Source of the DNA: Prorocentrum cordatum
Taxonomy: Eukaryota; Sar; Dinophyceae; Prorocentrales; Prorocentraceae
Length of the DNA: 57,873 nt
NCBI GenBank assembly: GCA_963575745.1
Contig: CAUYUJ010019627.1
Location: 70,291 to 128,163 of the forward strand
Direction: 5' to 3'
Position 1 is the stretch's first letter, and each line of letters begins with the position of its first letter. Below, piece by piece: positions 30,233 to 39,583 of this stretch. The position numbers and the translations under genes were made by a program. The notes under the pieces are model-generated. The model did no database searches. It was given only the letters and a program-made list of their open reading frames with translations, and was not told the origin of the DNA.

Positions 30233-32171
30233 TCAGGTGCTGTGCTTCTGCGCCTCCTTGAGCATCCCCGCGATGGCCCTCGCCGCCGAGCTCGCATCCT
30301 TCTGGATGCTGATGGCCTCGTCCTGCGTGATCGTCAACGCCACGCCGCTGTGCACGCGCTTCTGCGCCACCGCCTTCATGACTGCCACAGACTTCCTCGC
30401 CGCCTTCGCGTTCTTCACAGCCCATGACGGCACCTTGTCCGCCTTCTCATGCTCGAGGTACCCGTCCAGCTCTGTCTCGAGCCTCGTTGCGGTGCCGATC
30501 CACTTCAGCGCCAGGTTTTTCTCCTGCGTCTCCTTCTTGGCCTGCTCGGCCTTCTCCCTCGCTTCCTGTCGCCTCCGCTCCTTCTCAGCGTCCTTATCCC
30601 TGCGGAGCCTTCGGGGTTGTCCGAAAATGACAACACTTCGAGCCGAGCGAAATCAATAACCCGATCCGAACCTGAAGAGTTGAACGGAAACCGAAAACGA
30701 ATGCGAAGCCCAGGCGACACCCCTGCGTTGAACCCCCAAACGGCCTGCTCTTGCTCCTGTCCTTGCTCTTGCCGCGGCTCTTGCTCCTGCCCTTGCGGCG
30801 GCTCTTGCTCCTGTCGCGGTCGCCGCGCGAGCGGCTCCTGCTGCGGTTGGTGTCGCGACGTCTGTCGCGGCGTCTGCTCCTGCTGTCGCGCCTGCCCCTG
30901 CTGTCGCGCCTGCTCATGCTGCGCCTCCTCCTCCTGCGGCTGTCAGACCTGCGCCTGCGGCGCCGCCTGGATCTGGACATGTCGCTCTCGTCGCTTCTGT
31001 CGCCCTTGTCGCCGCCGTGCTCTGCGACGCCCGTCGAGGCCGCTGCCCGCGGGCCGCTCTGCTTCGCCTGCGTCCTCTTATCGGTGTACAGCTCGTTGCG
31101 CACTGCGGCCTCCACTGTCTCGCTCCAGGCCGCCTCCAATTGCGGCCTGTACGTCCACTCCCCGAGATCAGGGTTCCACCTCTTATCCTGCACATTATCT
31201 TCAATCTTTTTCGCGTCGAAGCCGTCGTGCGCCCACTTCCTCAGCGGAAGGTACTTGCCACCCTTGCGGACGCGCTCCTCCTCCATCCGTTGGACAGTGA
31301 TTGAGCTGACCACGAAGGCTTCAATGCGATCGAGGTTCGACAGCCCAGGATCTTCTGCCAGATCCTTGTAGAACTGCTGCTTGAACTCACTCTTCATTTT
31401 GGCGAAACACTTTGGCGGCCACTGTCCGAACCTCCGAGAAAGGCGCACCCCGTTCGTGTTGCACGCGTCGCACTGGTAAGTCGACTGGCCCTTCGCCCTG
31501 ATCCTGTAGTTGCACTCCTTTGCCGTGCGACAGCAGCGGTTGCAACGCACGATGCTATCCTCGATGCCATGCACATCCACGAACTCCCCTACCTGGGGAG
31601 CGCCTGCTGGCGGATCGTCCTGAGCTGCCTCCTCCTCCTCCGCCTGCGGCGCTGCCGCCTCGGGCGAGCGCTCCTCATTCTCAACCTTGGCTACCGCGCC
31701 CTGCGGTGGAGCCTCTTCCTCCTCAAGCTCACGCTTGGCACTCTCAAGCTCATCCTGTTTGACGCCGAGCTCGGAACCAATCTCGTCGCCGCGCTCCTCG
31801 GAGCCCGATGCCGCCTCTGACGCTGCGTCGTCCGGCTCTGGTGGCAAAGCCGCTGCGCCCTGAGGAGGCAGTTCTTCGGCGGGAGCTGCGGCTGACGCAG
31901 CTTTGCGAGCCGTCCTCAACGCTGCGGGGTGCTTACCTTTGCCCTTGCCTTTGCTTTTCCCGCGTGCCTTCGGCGGCCCTGCGTCGGTCAATGCGAGCGG
32001 CGGCACAAGCTGTCCAGTCAGTGTCATCTGCGTCCCCGATAGCTTAGCTTTCCCACGGGGCTTCGCTGCGGGCGCCTTGGTCATCACTCCCTTGTTTTTC
32101 GGCCTGGCTGCTCCGAACATCACTGCCAGAGAATGCTGCTGGTGATCTTCAGCGGGCGGCGTCCCCGCCAT
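30233..32171 (-). CDS. Zinc-finger and Arg/Ser-rich (SR-like) protein, two exons
   Basis: Exon 1 is 32171-30745 and exon 2 is 30599-30233, separated by a 145-bp GC-AG intron. Together they encode about 597 aa. Order: a Lys/Gly-rich basic N-terminus (GKSKGKGKGK near residue 71-80); an acidic region; a four-Cys zinc motif (C210, C213, C234, C237); a helical domain (about 240-380); a long Arg/Ser domain (about 399-476, many RS and SR dipeptides); and in exon 2 a Glu/Lys-rich coiled coil and helical tail. RS domains act in nuclear RNA processing in other eukaryotes. A role in RNA metabolism of the element is inference. ATG 32171 was preferred because upstream codons are palindrome-rich spacer. 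The C-terminus may be frameshifted: skipping one base near 30239 extends the frame to 30142 with MVAQYIMKYGLKKVEKD. Confidence 0.6.
30600..30744 (-). other. GC-AG intron in the RS-protein gene
   Basis: The donor is AGCAG|GCCGTTT and the acceptor CCGCAG|GGATAAG. Splicing gives AGC AGG GAT AAG GAC in frame. The GCAGG shared by both ends is a direct repeat. Confidence 0.6.
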
Positions 32172-32514
32172 GGCGGCGTGACCGCCTTGGCACGCGAGAA
32201 GCCGCGCGTCGCGCGCGGCCCTGATGCCAAGATGAGCTGGACGCGAAGCGATGACGAAGAAAACGCGCGGTAAGTGAGGCGGGATAGCCGCCAGCGGAAT
32301 AGCCGCTTCAAAGGTGGAGGGAGGGGTGGAGTGAGGTATGAAGGGGGCGGCATATCCGCCAGCGGACTCGCCGCTTGAGAGGGTGCAGGGGCGCGGCGAG
32401 GGAGGCGGATTGGCCGCCAGCGGACTAGCCGCTCGAAGCGTGGCGGACGCACGAGGTGATACGGATACTGAAATGAATTGCGCGCAACATGACAACCACA
32501 CAAAATTGACATCA
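32172..32514. other. Spacer with palindromes upstream of the RS-protein gene
   Basis: Contains repeated GGCGG-N-CCGCC and AGCGGA.T.GCCGCT palindromes in pairs (32.28, 32.35 and 32.41 kb). No gene. Confidence 0.55.
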
Positions 32515-32659
32515 TGTTATCATATGTTATCATATGTTATCAGGCGTGTGATAACACCATGCTAACACATGATAACACCTGATAACATGTTATCAGGTGT
32601 TATCAGGTGTTATCAGGTGTTATCAGGCGCGTGATAACATCTGCTAACATATGATAACA
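32515..32659. promoter_or_regulatory. 12-copy TGTTATCA array, candidate protein-binding iterons
   Basis: The exact 8-mer TGTTATCA occurs 7 times forward (32515, 32525, 32535, 32588, 32598, 32608, 32618) and 5 times as its complement TGATAACA (32549, 32570, 32580, 32632, 32652), plus degenerate GCTAACA copies. Most spacings are exactly 10 bp, one helical turn, and the centre (32580-32595) is a perfect 16-bp palindrome. The AT-rich patch lies about 340 bp upstream of the RS-protein ATG. It is likely a binding array for an element-encoded protein, an operator or an origin. Which of these is not known. Confidence 0.75.
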
Positions 32660-33344
32660 GCCAACTTTTTTTTGCCAGTGCATGGCGGCGGCGTAGCGGC
32701 ACGTCCGCCGAGTTAGTTAAGCGGAGCAGCAGGGGCGGAGCGGCGCCCTGCGCTACCGACCGCGGACGGCGCCGCGTGCTTCAAACCGCTGCCTGAGCGG
32801 CAGCGAAAAGACGGGCGAGCGCGGAAGCGAGGCGCGCTGCCTGAGCGGCAGCGAAGAGACGGGCGAGCGCGCGCAATCGGGGCGCGCTGCCTGAGCGTCA
32901 TCATATGCAAGGCGATGGGGGGGTGGGCGGACATGGCGATGCAGCACATCCAGAAAATAGCCGCACTCATTCTTATGCGGATGCAGTTTTCTCCACCCAG
33001 CCCTTTTGCCAAATCCCATCCAACCGCCCACCTGTCTTATCCGCCGAAGTTCCCTCACCTTCCTCCCGCTCCGCTCGTCCACTCGCCCCCATATCGCCTT
33101 GCATTGGGGGACGGCTACTCGGCCGCCTGCGTGGCCAAAATTCACCTCGGCGTGGCGGCCTTCACGAATTGAGTGCGGATGGAGTGTGTGGGGGTGTCCT
33201 AATTTGTTCTGACACAGGGGTGTGGATTGAAATTGCGTTGGAGGAGTGGGAGGGGGGCGTGTAGGGCCGACGCGTCGCGCCGCCTGCGCGAATGAGGCTA
33301 CTGATGCTGAGGCGACATCAGTGCTGCCAGCCGTGCACCTGCAC
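32660..33344. other. Spacer; no convincing gene
   Basis: Short tandem motifs GCTGCCTGAGCGGCAGCGAA are repeated near 32.78-32.9 kb. Minus-strand frames here are repeat-derived. No domains. Confidence 0.45.
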
Positions 33345-33983
33345 CTACGAGGTCGCGTTGCGCACCAGCCAGCTCGCGAGCACGTCCTCGCACTCGGCGA
33401 TGCATTGCTCCTCTTGGCGGAAAGCGTTCACCGCGCGCTCCGCTATCTGGGCGCACATCTGCGTCGCAGTACGCGCGCGGCGCAACGAGTCGAGCACAGC
33501 CTGGCACTGGGTGCCGTTGAGCACCACGATGCTATCGGGCGACATCTGGCTGGCCAACGCCGTGGACATCCTCATGCCCGCCGTGGCTGACGAAGCTGCG
33601 CCTGACGATCCGCTGCCCTCCGAGAACGCGTCCTTCAGCTGGTGCGAGCGCTCCACGCGGGATTGTGGAGGGATTGGCGCCAGCTCGACCTTCGGCGCCC
33701 CCTTGCGCCTTTTGGCGGAGCCCCAGTTGGCCTTCTCCTCCTCCCATTGGCGCCACTCCGCGAGGTCGACTTCCCACGAGTCGGGCTCGAGTGCGACAGC
33801 AGCTACCTCCGCTTCGTCCTCGCTCAAGTCGTGGTACGGCGACACGCGAAGGTGGTTCACCAGCTTGTTCCTGGCCGCCTCCACTGTCTCTCCCTGGAAC
33901 CACTTGCCGCCCCTTTTGCAGCTGCTGCTCTGTGGGCACTTGAAGCCGAACATGACGGTCTTCTCGCCCTGCTGGCCTGCCAT
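33345..33983 (-). CDS. Putative Cys/His N-terminal, coiled-coil protein of the 14.2 kb element
   Basis: 212 aa from an ATG. The N-terminus (residues about 13-55) has FKCPQSSSC, then a Trp and spaced His (NHLRVSPYHDLSEDE), a possible small zinc-binding fold. The middle is acidic then basic (KRRKG). The C-terminal 80 residues are helical with DSLRRARTATQMCAQIAERA. The pattern resembles a protein type that I have seen repeatedly in dinoflagellate genomes, but I cannot name it. It is the fourth gene of the minus-strand series. Confidence 0.5.
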   Translation of the reverse strand: MAGQQGEKTVMFGFKCPQSSSCKRGGKWFQGETVEAARNKLVNHLRVSPYHDLSEDEAEVAAVALEPDSWEVDLAEWRQWEEEKANWGSAKRRKGAPKVELAPIPPQSRVERSHQLKDAFSEGSGSSGAASSATAGMRMSTALASQMSPDSIVVLNGTQCQAVLDSLRRARTATQMCAQIAERAVNAFRQEEQCIAECEDVLASWLVRNATS

Positions 33984-34129
33984 GGCGGCAGGGCGAGAAG
34001 TGCACGGCTAGCGCAGGGGCGGCGTGGGGCGCGAGCCTGTGCGCGCCTAGATTCGAGCCGATACAGCGTCCCAACAACAAAAACATACATGTGTAAGAGG
34101 CGCGGTGGCATCGCACATTTCGGGATGCC

Positions 34130-34380
34130 AGCAGGCGGCGGCGGCGGTTTAGCCGCCAATGGAGGGCTCAGGGCGGCGTGGCCGCCAATGGGCGGTTTAG
34201 CCGCCAATGGGCGGCGTGGCCGCCAATGGAGGCTTCAGGGCGGTTTAGCCGCCAATGGGTGGCTCAGGGAAGGACTGGTGTTTTTTTCCAACCGCATAGA
34301 ACAAACCCGATGCGCCGATGCTCGTATCTGAACGGCGGTTGTCCGCCAGGCGGGGGGAGGCGGCGCGTCCGCCAATGAGA
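34130..34380. repeat. Cluster of GGCGG-N-CCGCC palindromes
   Basis: At least six palindromes in 250 bp, including GGCGGTTTAGCCGCC, GGCGGCGTGGCCGCC and GGCGGCGCGTCCGCC, separated by AATGGAGG or AATGGGT-type spacers. Confidence 0.85.
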
Positions 34381-34535
34381 TAGATCGGCAACGAAGAGAG
34401 GGGAGGAGAGATGAGATGAGACGAGGCGGGGAGAGGCGGCGCGTCATGACGCGTCAGCGCGGATAGCTGCAACTATCCGCGCTCGAATTACGGAAGCTAT
34501 GCACCCCAGCCCGCTTGCAGGTCCACGCGATCACC

Positions 34536-35580
34536 CTACAAGAAGACATCTCGGCGGGCGGGCGGGCGCGGCTTCGCTGGCGGTGGTGCCATCTTGCTTG
34601 TCGGCTGCAGCCGACGCCCTGCCCTCGGCTGCACCATGCTGGGCTTCCCTGCTGGCGGCTGCCTGGTCTTCGGCGGCGGCGGCCCCATGGTCTTCGGCGG
34701 CGGAGGCGGAACTGGAGGGTTCATATTGCCAGTCCTCCACGGCGCCTGCTGAGGCATCGTCTTGGGCAAGTTCGGCGCCTTGGGCTCCCGATGCATCAGC
34801 TGAGGCTTGGGGACGTGCGCCTCGCGCACCCGCGGCGCTGCCTTGTTGCCGTGCAGCTTCGCGTACATCTCGCGCTTTGCGCCACCTCGGTTCCCCCAGC
34901 GCTTCGCATTGGCGCGCCACGCCTGGCCCTGCCACGTCTGCGGCCCGCCCATGGCGGGGCCAGGCGGGCCGCGGTCGCGGAACTTCTTGTAGTCGTACTT
35001 CATCTGGTACTCCTTGAGCACGGCGAGCACGTTCTCCGACCGCCAGTCGATGGGATTCCCAACGGGGTCGCTCAGCCAGGCTCGCAGCTGCGTCCTGAAC
35101 GCCTCCACCGCGCTGGGATGCGCCTCCACCGCCTCGGGGGGCTCTTCCACCACAGGCGTCGCGCCCCGCATGTGCGACGCGAGCTCCTTCACGAGAGCCG
35201 AGGGCGGGAAAGGCCGCTGCCGCGGGTCCCGCGGCGGTGACGTCGGCCCCCGCCTGCGCGGCGGCGTCGACGGTGCCCGCGGGTGGCGCGGGCTGCGCGA
35301 TCGCGCTGGCTGCGCCGCCAACGTGGGCGCGCTGGCTGGCCGACTGCCGCTGGCGGAGGAAGACCGATCCCCTGCGTTGTTGTCCACGCCCGCAAGGTCG
35401 GAGAGCAACTGCATCGCTGGCCCGAACATCTCCTGCGCCGAATCGCCAAAACAGTTCGACCGAGAGCGGCCAGCCAGTTTCGCGCGCGATGCGCGCGTCC
35501 CTGGCTACCGCACGCGGGGCCACTTGTTTTGGCGATGCAGCTGCCTCCAACGCGTCGAACGCGCTGTCGCTGTCTGCCAT
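34536..35580 (-). CDS. Pro-rich protein with VGNPIDWRSE motif, 14.2 kb element
   Basis: The likely start is ATG 35580 (MADSDSAFDALEAAASPKQ). A 91-bp GT-AG intron (35433-35523, inferred) would join this in frame to EMFGPAMQLLSDLAG and the 297-codon main frame ending at 34536. The protein has a basic Ser/Pro/Arg-rich segment, then a conserved-looking core (WLSDPVGNPIDWRSENVLAVL, about 100 residues after the join) also found as a fragment at 29697-29900, and a long Pro/Lys-rich tail with repeated PPPPKT. No known domain. The proposed intron is uncertain. Confidence 0.45.
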
Positions 35581-36345
35581 GGCCGCGGCCGCAGTGCGAG
35601 GCGCCGAGCGCGACGCGGTGGCTGCGGCGCAGCCTCGGCGCGCGGGCCCCAGCCCACGCGTCGGCGCGAAAGGGGGGGGCCGACCCCGCGCGGGCTCGCG
35701 GGCACCCGCGGGCCGCGGGCTTGAACCGAAATGGAATCGGACGCGGAAGCGAGACTTCGGGAGGAGGGGGAGGGGGTTGCCCATGGACCCATTGAAGTCT
35801 TGGAGCTCCTCGAGCCCTCGGGGGCCTCTCAGAAGGGCCCCGCTGGTTCTTGCGACGGGGTCTCGGGGGAGGGGGCAGAGTGAGGGTGGCATTGGGAACC
35901 AGAAATATAAGTGAACTGGCGTCCCTTTGAATGTGCAGGTCTTGGTTCACTTGTTTTCGTCGTTGAACGGGCGGTGGCAACGTCGGTGCCTTCGCGCGCG
36001 CCCATGCCATTCTGGGTGAACGCCTTCGCCGTTCGAGCAGTGGGCGTCTCCCCGACGTTAGTTGGCGTGGGATCCAGTGCCTGACAGCGGAGAGGGGGGC
36101 GCAGGGACGTGGCGCGGGGGCGCGGAGTGGGCCGAGTAGGGGAGGGGGGCGGCGGCATGTCCGCCTGAAGGGCGGAGGAGCGCAAAGGGGTGGGGCGGGG
36201 GCGGCATGTCCGCCACGAGTTGGAAGGCGAGAAGGCTGCGCTACAAGGCGGCATATCCGCCACGAGGCGGCATATCCGCCACGACCTTTTTGTTATCCCG
36301 AGGCCGCCCCGTTGGCCTGGAGGAGTTGAAGAGTCGTAGCGCGAA
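35581..36345. other. Spacer with palindromes
   Basis: GGCGGCATGTCCGCC and GGCGGCATATCCGCC palindromes at 36.15-36.28 kb, otherwise GC-rich DNA without a recognised gene. Confidence 0.5.
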
Positions 36346-37298
36346 TTACTCGCCGCGCGCCCTGGCGGCGAGCTCCTTCTTGACCAGCTCCTCCGCCTCC
36401 GCGATGGCCCTGGCCTCGGAGCGATCGGGCGCAACGAGGCAGCAGGGGGCGGAGGGGGCGTCGAGGCAGGGGCGAAAATGAAGAGAGCGCGGAGGAGGGC
36501 GTCGAGAAGGGCGTCGGTGAGAATCTGGCCTTGTCGGCCTCATCGCCCGCGATGTACTTCAGGCTGACGTTGCTGCCAGGGACGCCGACCCTGCCGCTGC
36601 GGAACTGCACCTGGGGGGCGGAGCAACGATGAACAGTCGCCTGAAAGGCGGCGGGCGCGCAAACTGCGACCCCAGCGGGGCTGCTGGGAATCGCCGCGCG
36701 CGCCCGACGCCTCATCGGTGGGAGGTTCAACCCCGCTCGCCAAGTTGCGTGTGGTCTGCATCTCCCACCTCGGCTTCGCCCACTTGCGCTGCTTGTCCTT
36801 CCCAGCCGCGCCGTCCGTCTTCTTGCCCGTGGGGAGCGGCGTCTTCTTAGCCACGTTGCCCGTGGCAGGCGGCGTCGTCTTCTTTGCCGCGTTGTCATTG
36901 CCAGGCGGCGTCGTCTTCTTAGCAGCATTGCCCGTGGCAAGCGTGGGGGCCTTCACCGCCTCGGCGTTCTTTTTCGTCTTGACCGCCTTCGTCCTCTTAT
37001 CCATGGCCGCGACCATGGCCAGAGCCGCCTCCGTCGGGGTCTTCTTCAGAGAGCCTGCGGCGATGCCGACCTTCTCAGCCTTGGGCGGCGGCGTCACGGC
37101 GACGATGCCGAAGTCGGAGTCGGAGTCGAGCTCGATCGGCAGCTCATGCTTCTTCTGCTTCTTCGCCGCGCGGCTCTTGCTGATCGAGGCCGTTTGGGCG
37201 GCGGCGGTGCTCGATAACGGCTGACAGTCGGCGGGTTTGCCGCCATCGTGTGCCGCCAGTTGCTGCGTCGACGGCGCATCCGAACTCCCCGCCGCCAT
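36346..37298 (-). CDS. Lys-rich protein with AAKKTTPP repeats, spliced, 14.2 kb element
   Basis: ATG 37298 (MAAGSSDAPS). Upstream the frame opens at an acceptor-like TTTCAG|GTGG (37421), so another exon may precede it. The first exon has acidic ELDSDSDFG and three tandem-like NAAKKTTPP repeats, then WAKPRWEMQTTRN. A later exon reads VQFRSGRVGVPGSNVSLKYI and continues to DEADK. From there a GC-AG intron (36415-36529) with GCCAG repeated at both ends leads in phase 0 to ARAIAEAEELVKKEL, ending at TAA 36346. The first intron (about 36.61-36.74 kb) is not placed exactly. A WxMxTTR...RxGxxGPGS-like pattern recurs in dinoflagellate predictions that I recall. Function unknown. Confidence 0.45.
36415..36529 (-). 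other. GC-AG intron with GCCAG direct repeats
   Basis: The donor is GACAAG|GCCAGATT and the acceptor CTCCGAG|GCCAGGGC. The 5-bp GCCAG is duplicated at the two boundaries, as expected if the intron arose by insertion with target duplication. Confidence 0.6.
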
Positions 37299-37450
37299 CG
37301 AAAGCTGGTGGTTCGAACCTGCTCGTTCTTGCAACGGCTCCTGCGGCTGCTGCGTCTGCGAGCGGTCGATCAGCTGGATGGCTGGGTTGGGCCAGCGGCC
37401 GCCGCTGCGCGAAAGCCCCACCTGAAATCAGGCGGATCACCGCCGAACGA

Positions 37451-37502
37451 AAATATTCCCCCCCCCCCCATCCCCCTAGGGGGATGGGGGGGGGGAATAT
37501 TT
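37451..37502. repeat. 52-bp near-perfect palindrome between two genes
   Basis: AATATT, a C run, AT, CCCCC, TA, GGGGG, AT, a G run and AATATT, centred on CCCCCTAGGGGG. The only asymmetry is 12 C against 10 G. It sits directly after the stop of the gene ending at 37502 and before the next gene. It could be a transcript-end hairpin or a small foldback insertion. Confidence 0.85.
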
Positions 37503-38443
37503 CACAACACGCCCTCCATCCAGGCATCCAGAAACGTACCCCGCGCCGATCCAGGAACCCACCCCTCGACCCAATACCAGGTGTCCCGCGGGGGAATGCG
37601 TTCTGTTATTCCCCGTGGAGCCGTCGGCCAGCGCCCAGAGAACGAATCGGCCGCCGCGATGGGGAGGTGCTGCTGAGGAGAGCCGCCGCCTGGGCCGTGG
37701 GATGGCTGCAGCCCGCCGCGGGCGGGCGCAGGCGCGGGCAGCGCGAGGTGGCCGCTCTTCTTCCCTGCACGGAGATTAATCAGCTTCGCAATCGTCACCA
37801 TCTCGACGGGATTTATCTGCGGCGCCGTCGCTCCAACACCTGGCGGGAAGGCGTCGACGTACGTGATGGGGTACTGAGACTGGAGCCTCCCAGGCGTGAT
37901 GGGGAGAGCCTGGATGCCATCCCTGGGCGGCGGCATCGTCGCCACGAGATTCTTGAACGAGGATTTCACTGTGGCCAGATATGACTGCAACAGCTCCCTC
38001 GTGATCTCGCCCGTCTCCACGCCTGTCTGCTTGCACACCAGCAACAAGAATGCTGCCATATTGGCGGCCGTCGGGCAGCTCGGATGCCTCAGGCCAAGCG
38101 CCCCGAGGTGCTCTGAGAACGCCGCCATCTTGGCAGTGAAGCCCGAATGCGGCGAGAGCACGAACTCCCACAACTGAGGCGTCAGAAATTCAATGAACCC
38201 CTCGTAGTTCTGGAGCTTCCTCCCCTGCAGGCTGCCCGACGACAGAGCCTGCAAGAAGTCTCCCAGCTCGGACTGCGCCCACCCCACGCCGCCGCCCAAA
38301 GCAGCAAACTGCGCACTCTGGAGCTGCGACCAGCGCTGGGACGTCGCCGCCTGGATGCAGGCAGGAAGGTGCTCCGTCGCACTGCCGCGCGCTACGAACG
38401 CCGCCCGCGCCTCCTCCAGGCGGCCTCGAAGGATGCCCTCCAC
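37502..38443 (-). CDS. Unknown 313-aa protein of the 14.2 kb element
   Basis: An open frame of 313 codons beginning at a GTG with no ATG nearby, so the true 5' end (earlier exon or upstream start) is unknown. The sequence is not low-complexity and is largely helical for 200 residues (SELGDFLQALSSG, HLGALGLRHPSCPTAANMAA, LLLVCKQTGVETGEITRELL), with a Pro/Gly-rich C-terminal third. The composition is typical of a real globular protein. I recognise no family. It is the first of the minus-strand series, nearest the right end of the element. Confidence 0.45.
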   Translation of the reverse strand: MEGILRGRLEEARAAFVARGSATEHLPACIQAATSQRWSQLQSAQFAALGGGVGWAQSELGDFLQALSSGSLQGRKLQNYEGFIEFLTPQLWEFVLSPHSGFTAKMAAFSEHLGALGLRHPSCPTAANMAAFLLLVCKQTGVETGEITRELLQSYLATVKSSFKNLVATMPPPRDGIQALPITPGRLQSQYPITYVDAFPPGVGATAPQINPVEMVTIAKLINLRAGKKSGHLALPAPAPARGGLQPSHGPGGGSPQQHLPIAAADSFSGRWPTAPRGITERIPPRDTWYWVEGWVPGSARGTFLDAWMEGVL

Positions 38444-38580
38444 GGCAGCGATGCGGCGCGACCGCGCGCCGAGCGGAGTGCGCGACTCCCCGCGCGCGCA
38501 CGCCGCCCGAAGCCCTCGGAGGAGGGCTCGCCAAAAACGGATCGAGCCAACGCGCGTGCGACGGACATATCCTACTCCTG

Positions 38581-38709
38581 CTCTTCCTGCTCCTCCTCCT
38601 CCTCCCCCTCCTCCTCCTCCTCCTCCTCCTCCCCCTCCTCCCCCTCCTCCCCCTCCTCCTCCTCCTCCTTCTCCTCTTCCTCCTCTCCCTCCTCCTCCTC
38701 CTCCTCCTG
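38581..38709. repeat. (CTC)n tract
   Basis: Almost pure CTC/CCC triplets. Confidence 0.95.
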
Positions 38710-38849
38710 GGTGAGGGGGGGCGCAGGGGGGAGAGGGTGTCGAAGGGGGGGCGGGGGAGGGGGTGCCGAAGGGTGCGCGGGGGGGAAGAAGAGAGCTATG
38801 GGGGAGGGTGGGTCAAGGAGAGGCCAGGGAGGGGAGGGGGGAAAGGGGT

Positions 38850-39195
38850 GGGCGGCTTGCCGCCGAGGGGGTGGAAGGAGGCGGCAAAGCAAGCCGCCGA
38901 TAGGGCGGTTGGGAAGAAGCGGTTTCCCGCCACGAGGAGGAGAAGGCGGTTTGCCGCCAGAGGAGGAGTAGGCGGTTTGCCCCCAGAAGGGGTAGGCGGT
39001 TTGCCGCCAGAGGAGGAGAAGGCGGTTTGCCGCCAGAAGGGGTAGGCGGTTTGCCGCCAAAGGAGGAGAAAGCGGTTTGCCGCCAGAAGGGCGGTTTGCC
39101 GCCACGGAGGGGGAGAAGGCGGATTGCCGCCATGGGGGGGGGAGAAGGCGGATTACCGCCGACGGAGGACGAGGCGACGGAGGAGAAGGCGGTGC
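38850..39195. repeat. Array of about a dozen GGCGGTTTGCCGCC palindromes
   Basis: GGCGGTTTGCCGCC and close variants (GGCGGATTGCCGCC, GGCGGTGCGCCGCC) recur about every 20-40 bases, separated by GAGGAGGAGAA or AGAAGGGGTA spacers. Each unit can form a 5-bp stem. The array lies at the upstream end of the gene series, just inside the right end of the element. Confidence 0.9.
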
Positions 39196-39359
39196 GCCGC
39201 CTAAGGAAAGGGGGGATAAGGGAGGGCCGAAGACACATGGATAAACATTTTCCTCCTTCCCTCCCCCCTCCCCGCGGGCATGCGCGCAGCCCGCAGCGCC
39301 GCGGCCGCGAGGTACAGCAAGTACCTGCGGCGCCTCGGTCCTGAACAACTGAACAACAA

Positions 39360-39583
39360 CAACAACGGAAATTCAATGGATTTCAAAAAAGTTAAGAATA
39401 AAAAATACGCAAATGATTAGCAAAAACACGAATATGTTCAGCCCCATCGACTTAGCAGAGATATCTAACTTAGTATATTACTTACATCTACACTTACAAA
39501 CACCATAAGTATTGCATATGCACACATGAGATGCGCGATCAACAAGTGTACGTTCTATGGCTTAACTAAGATTATGTAAGATG
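39360..39583. other. AT-rich right subterminal region of the element
   Basis: Non-coding. Shares inverted motifs with the left end (for example ATCGACTTAGC here, GCTAAGTCGAT at about 25.69 kb). Confidence 0.65.

Noticed and set aside
32713-33145. Minus-strand frame of 130 codons
   Set aside because: Built largely from short tandem repeats (GCTGCCTGAGCGGCAG) with no domain; treated as spacer.
38850-39195. CRISPR-like regular array
   Set aside because: The repeated unit is a 14-bp palindrome with irregular, low-complexity GAG-rich spacers in eukaryotic DNA; there are no cas genes and no unique spacers of constant length.
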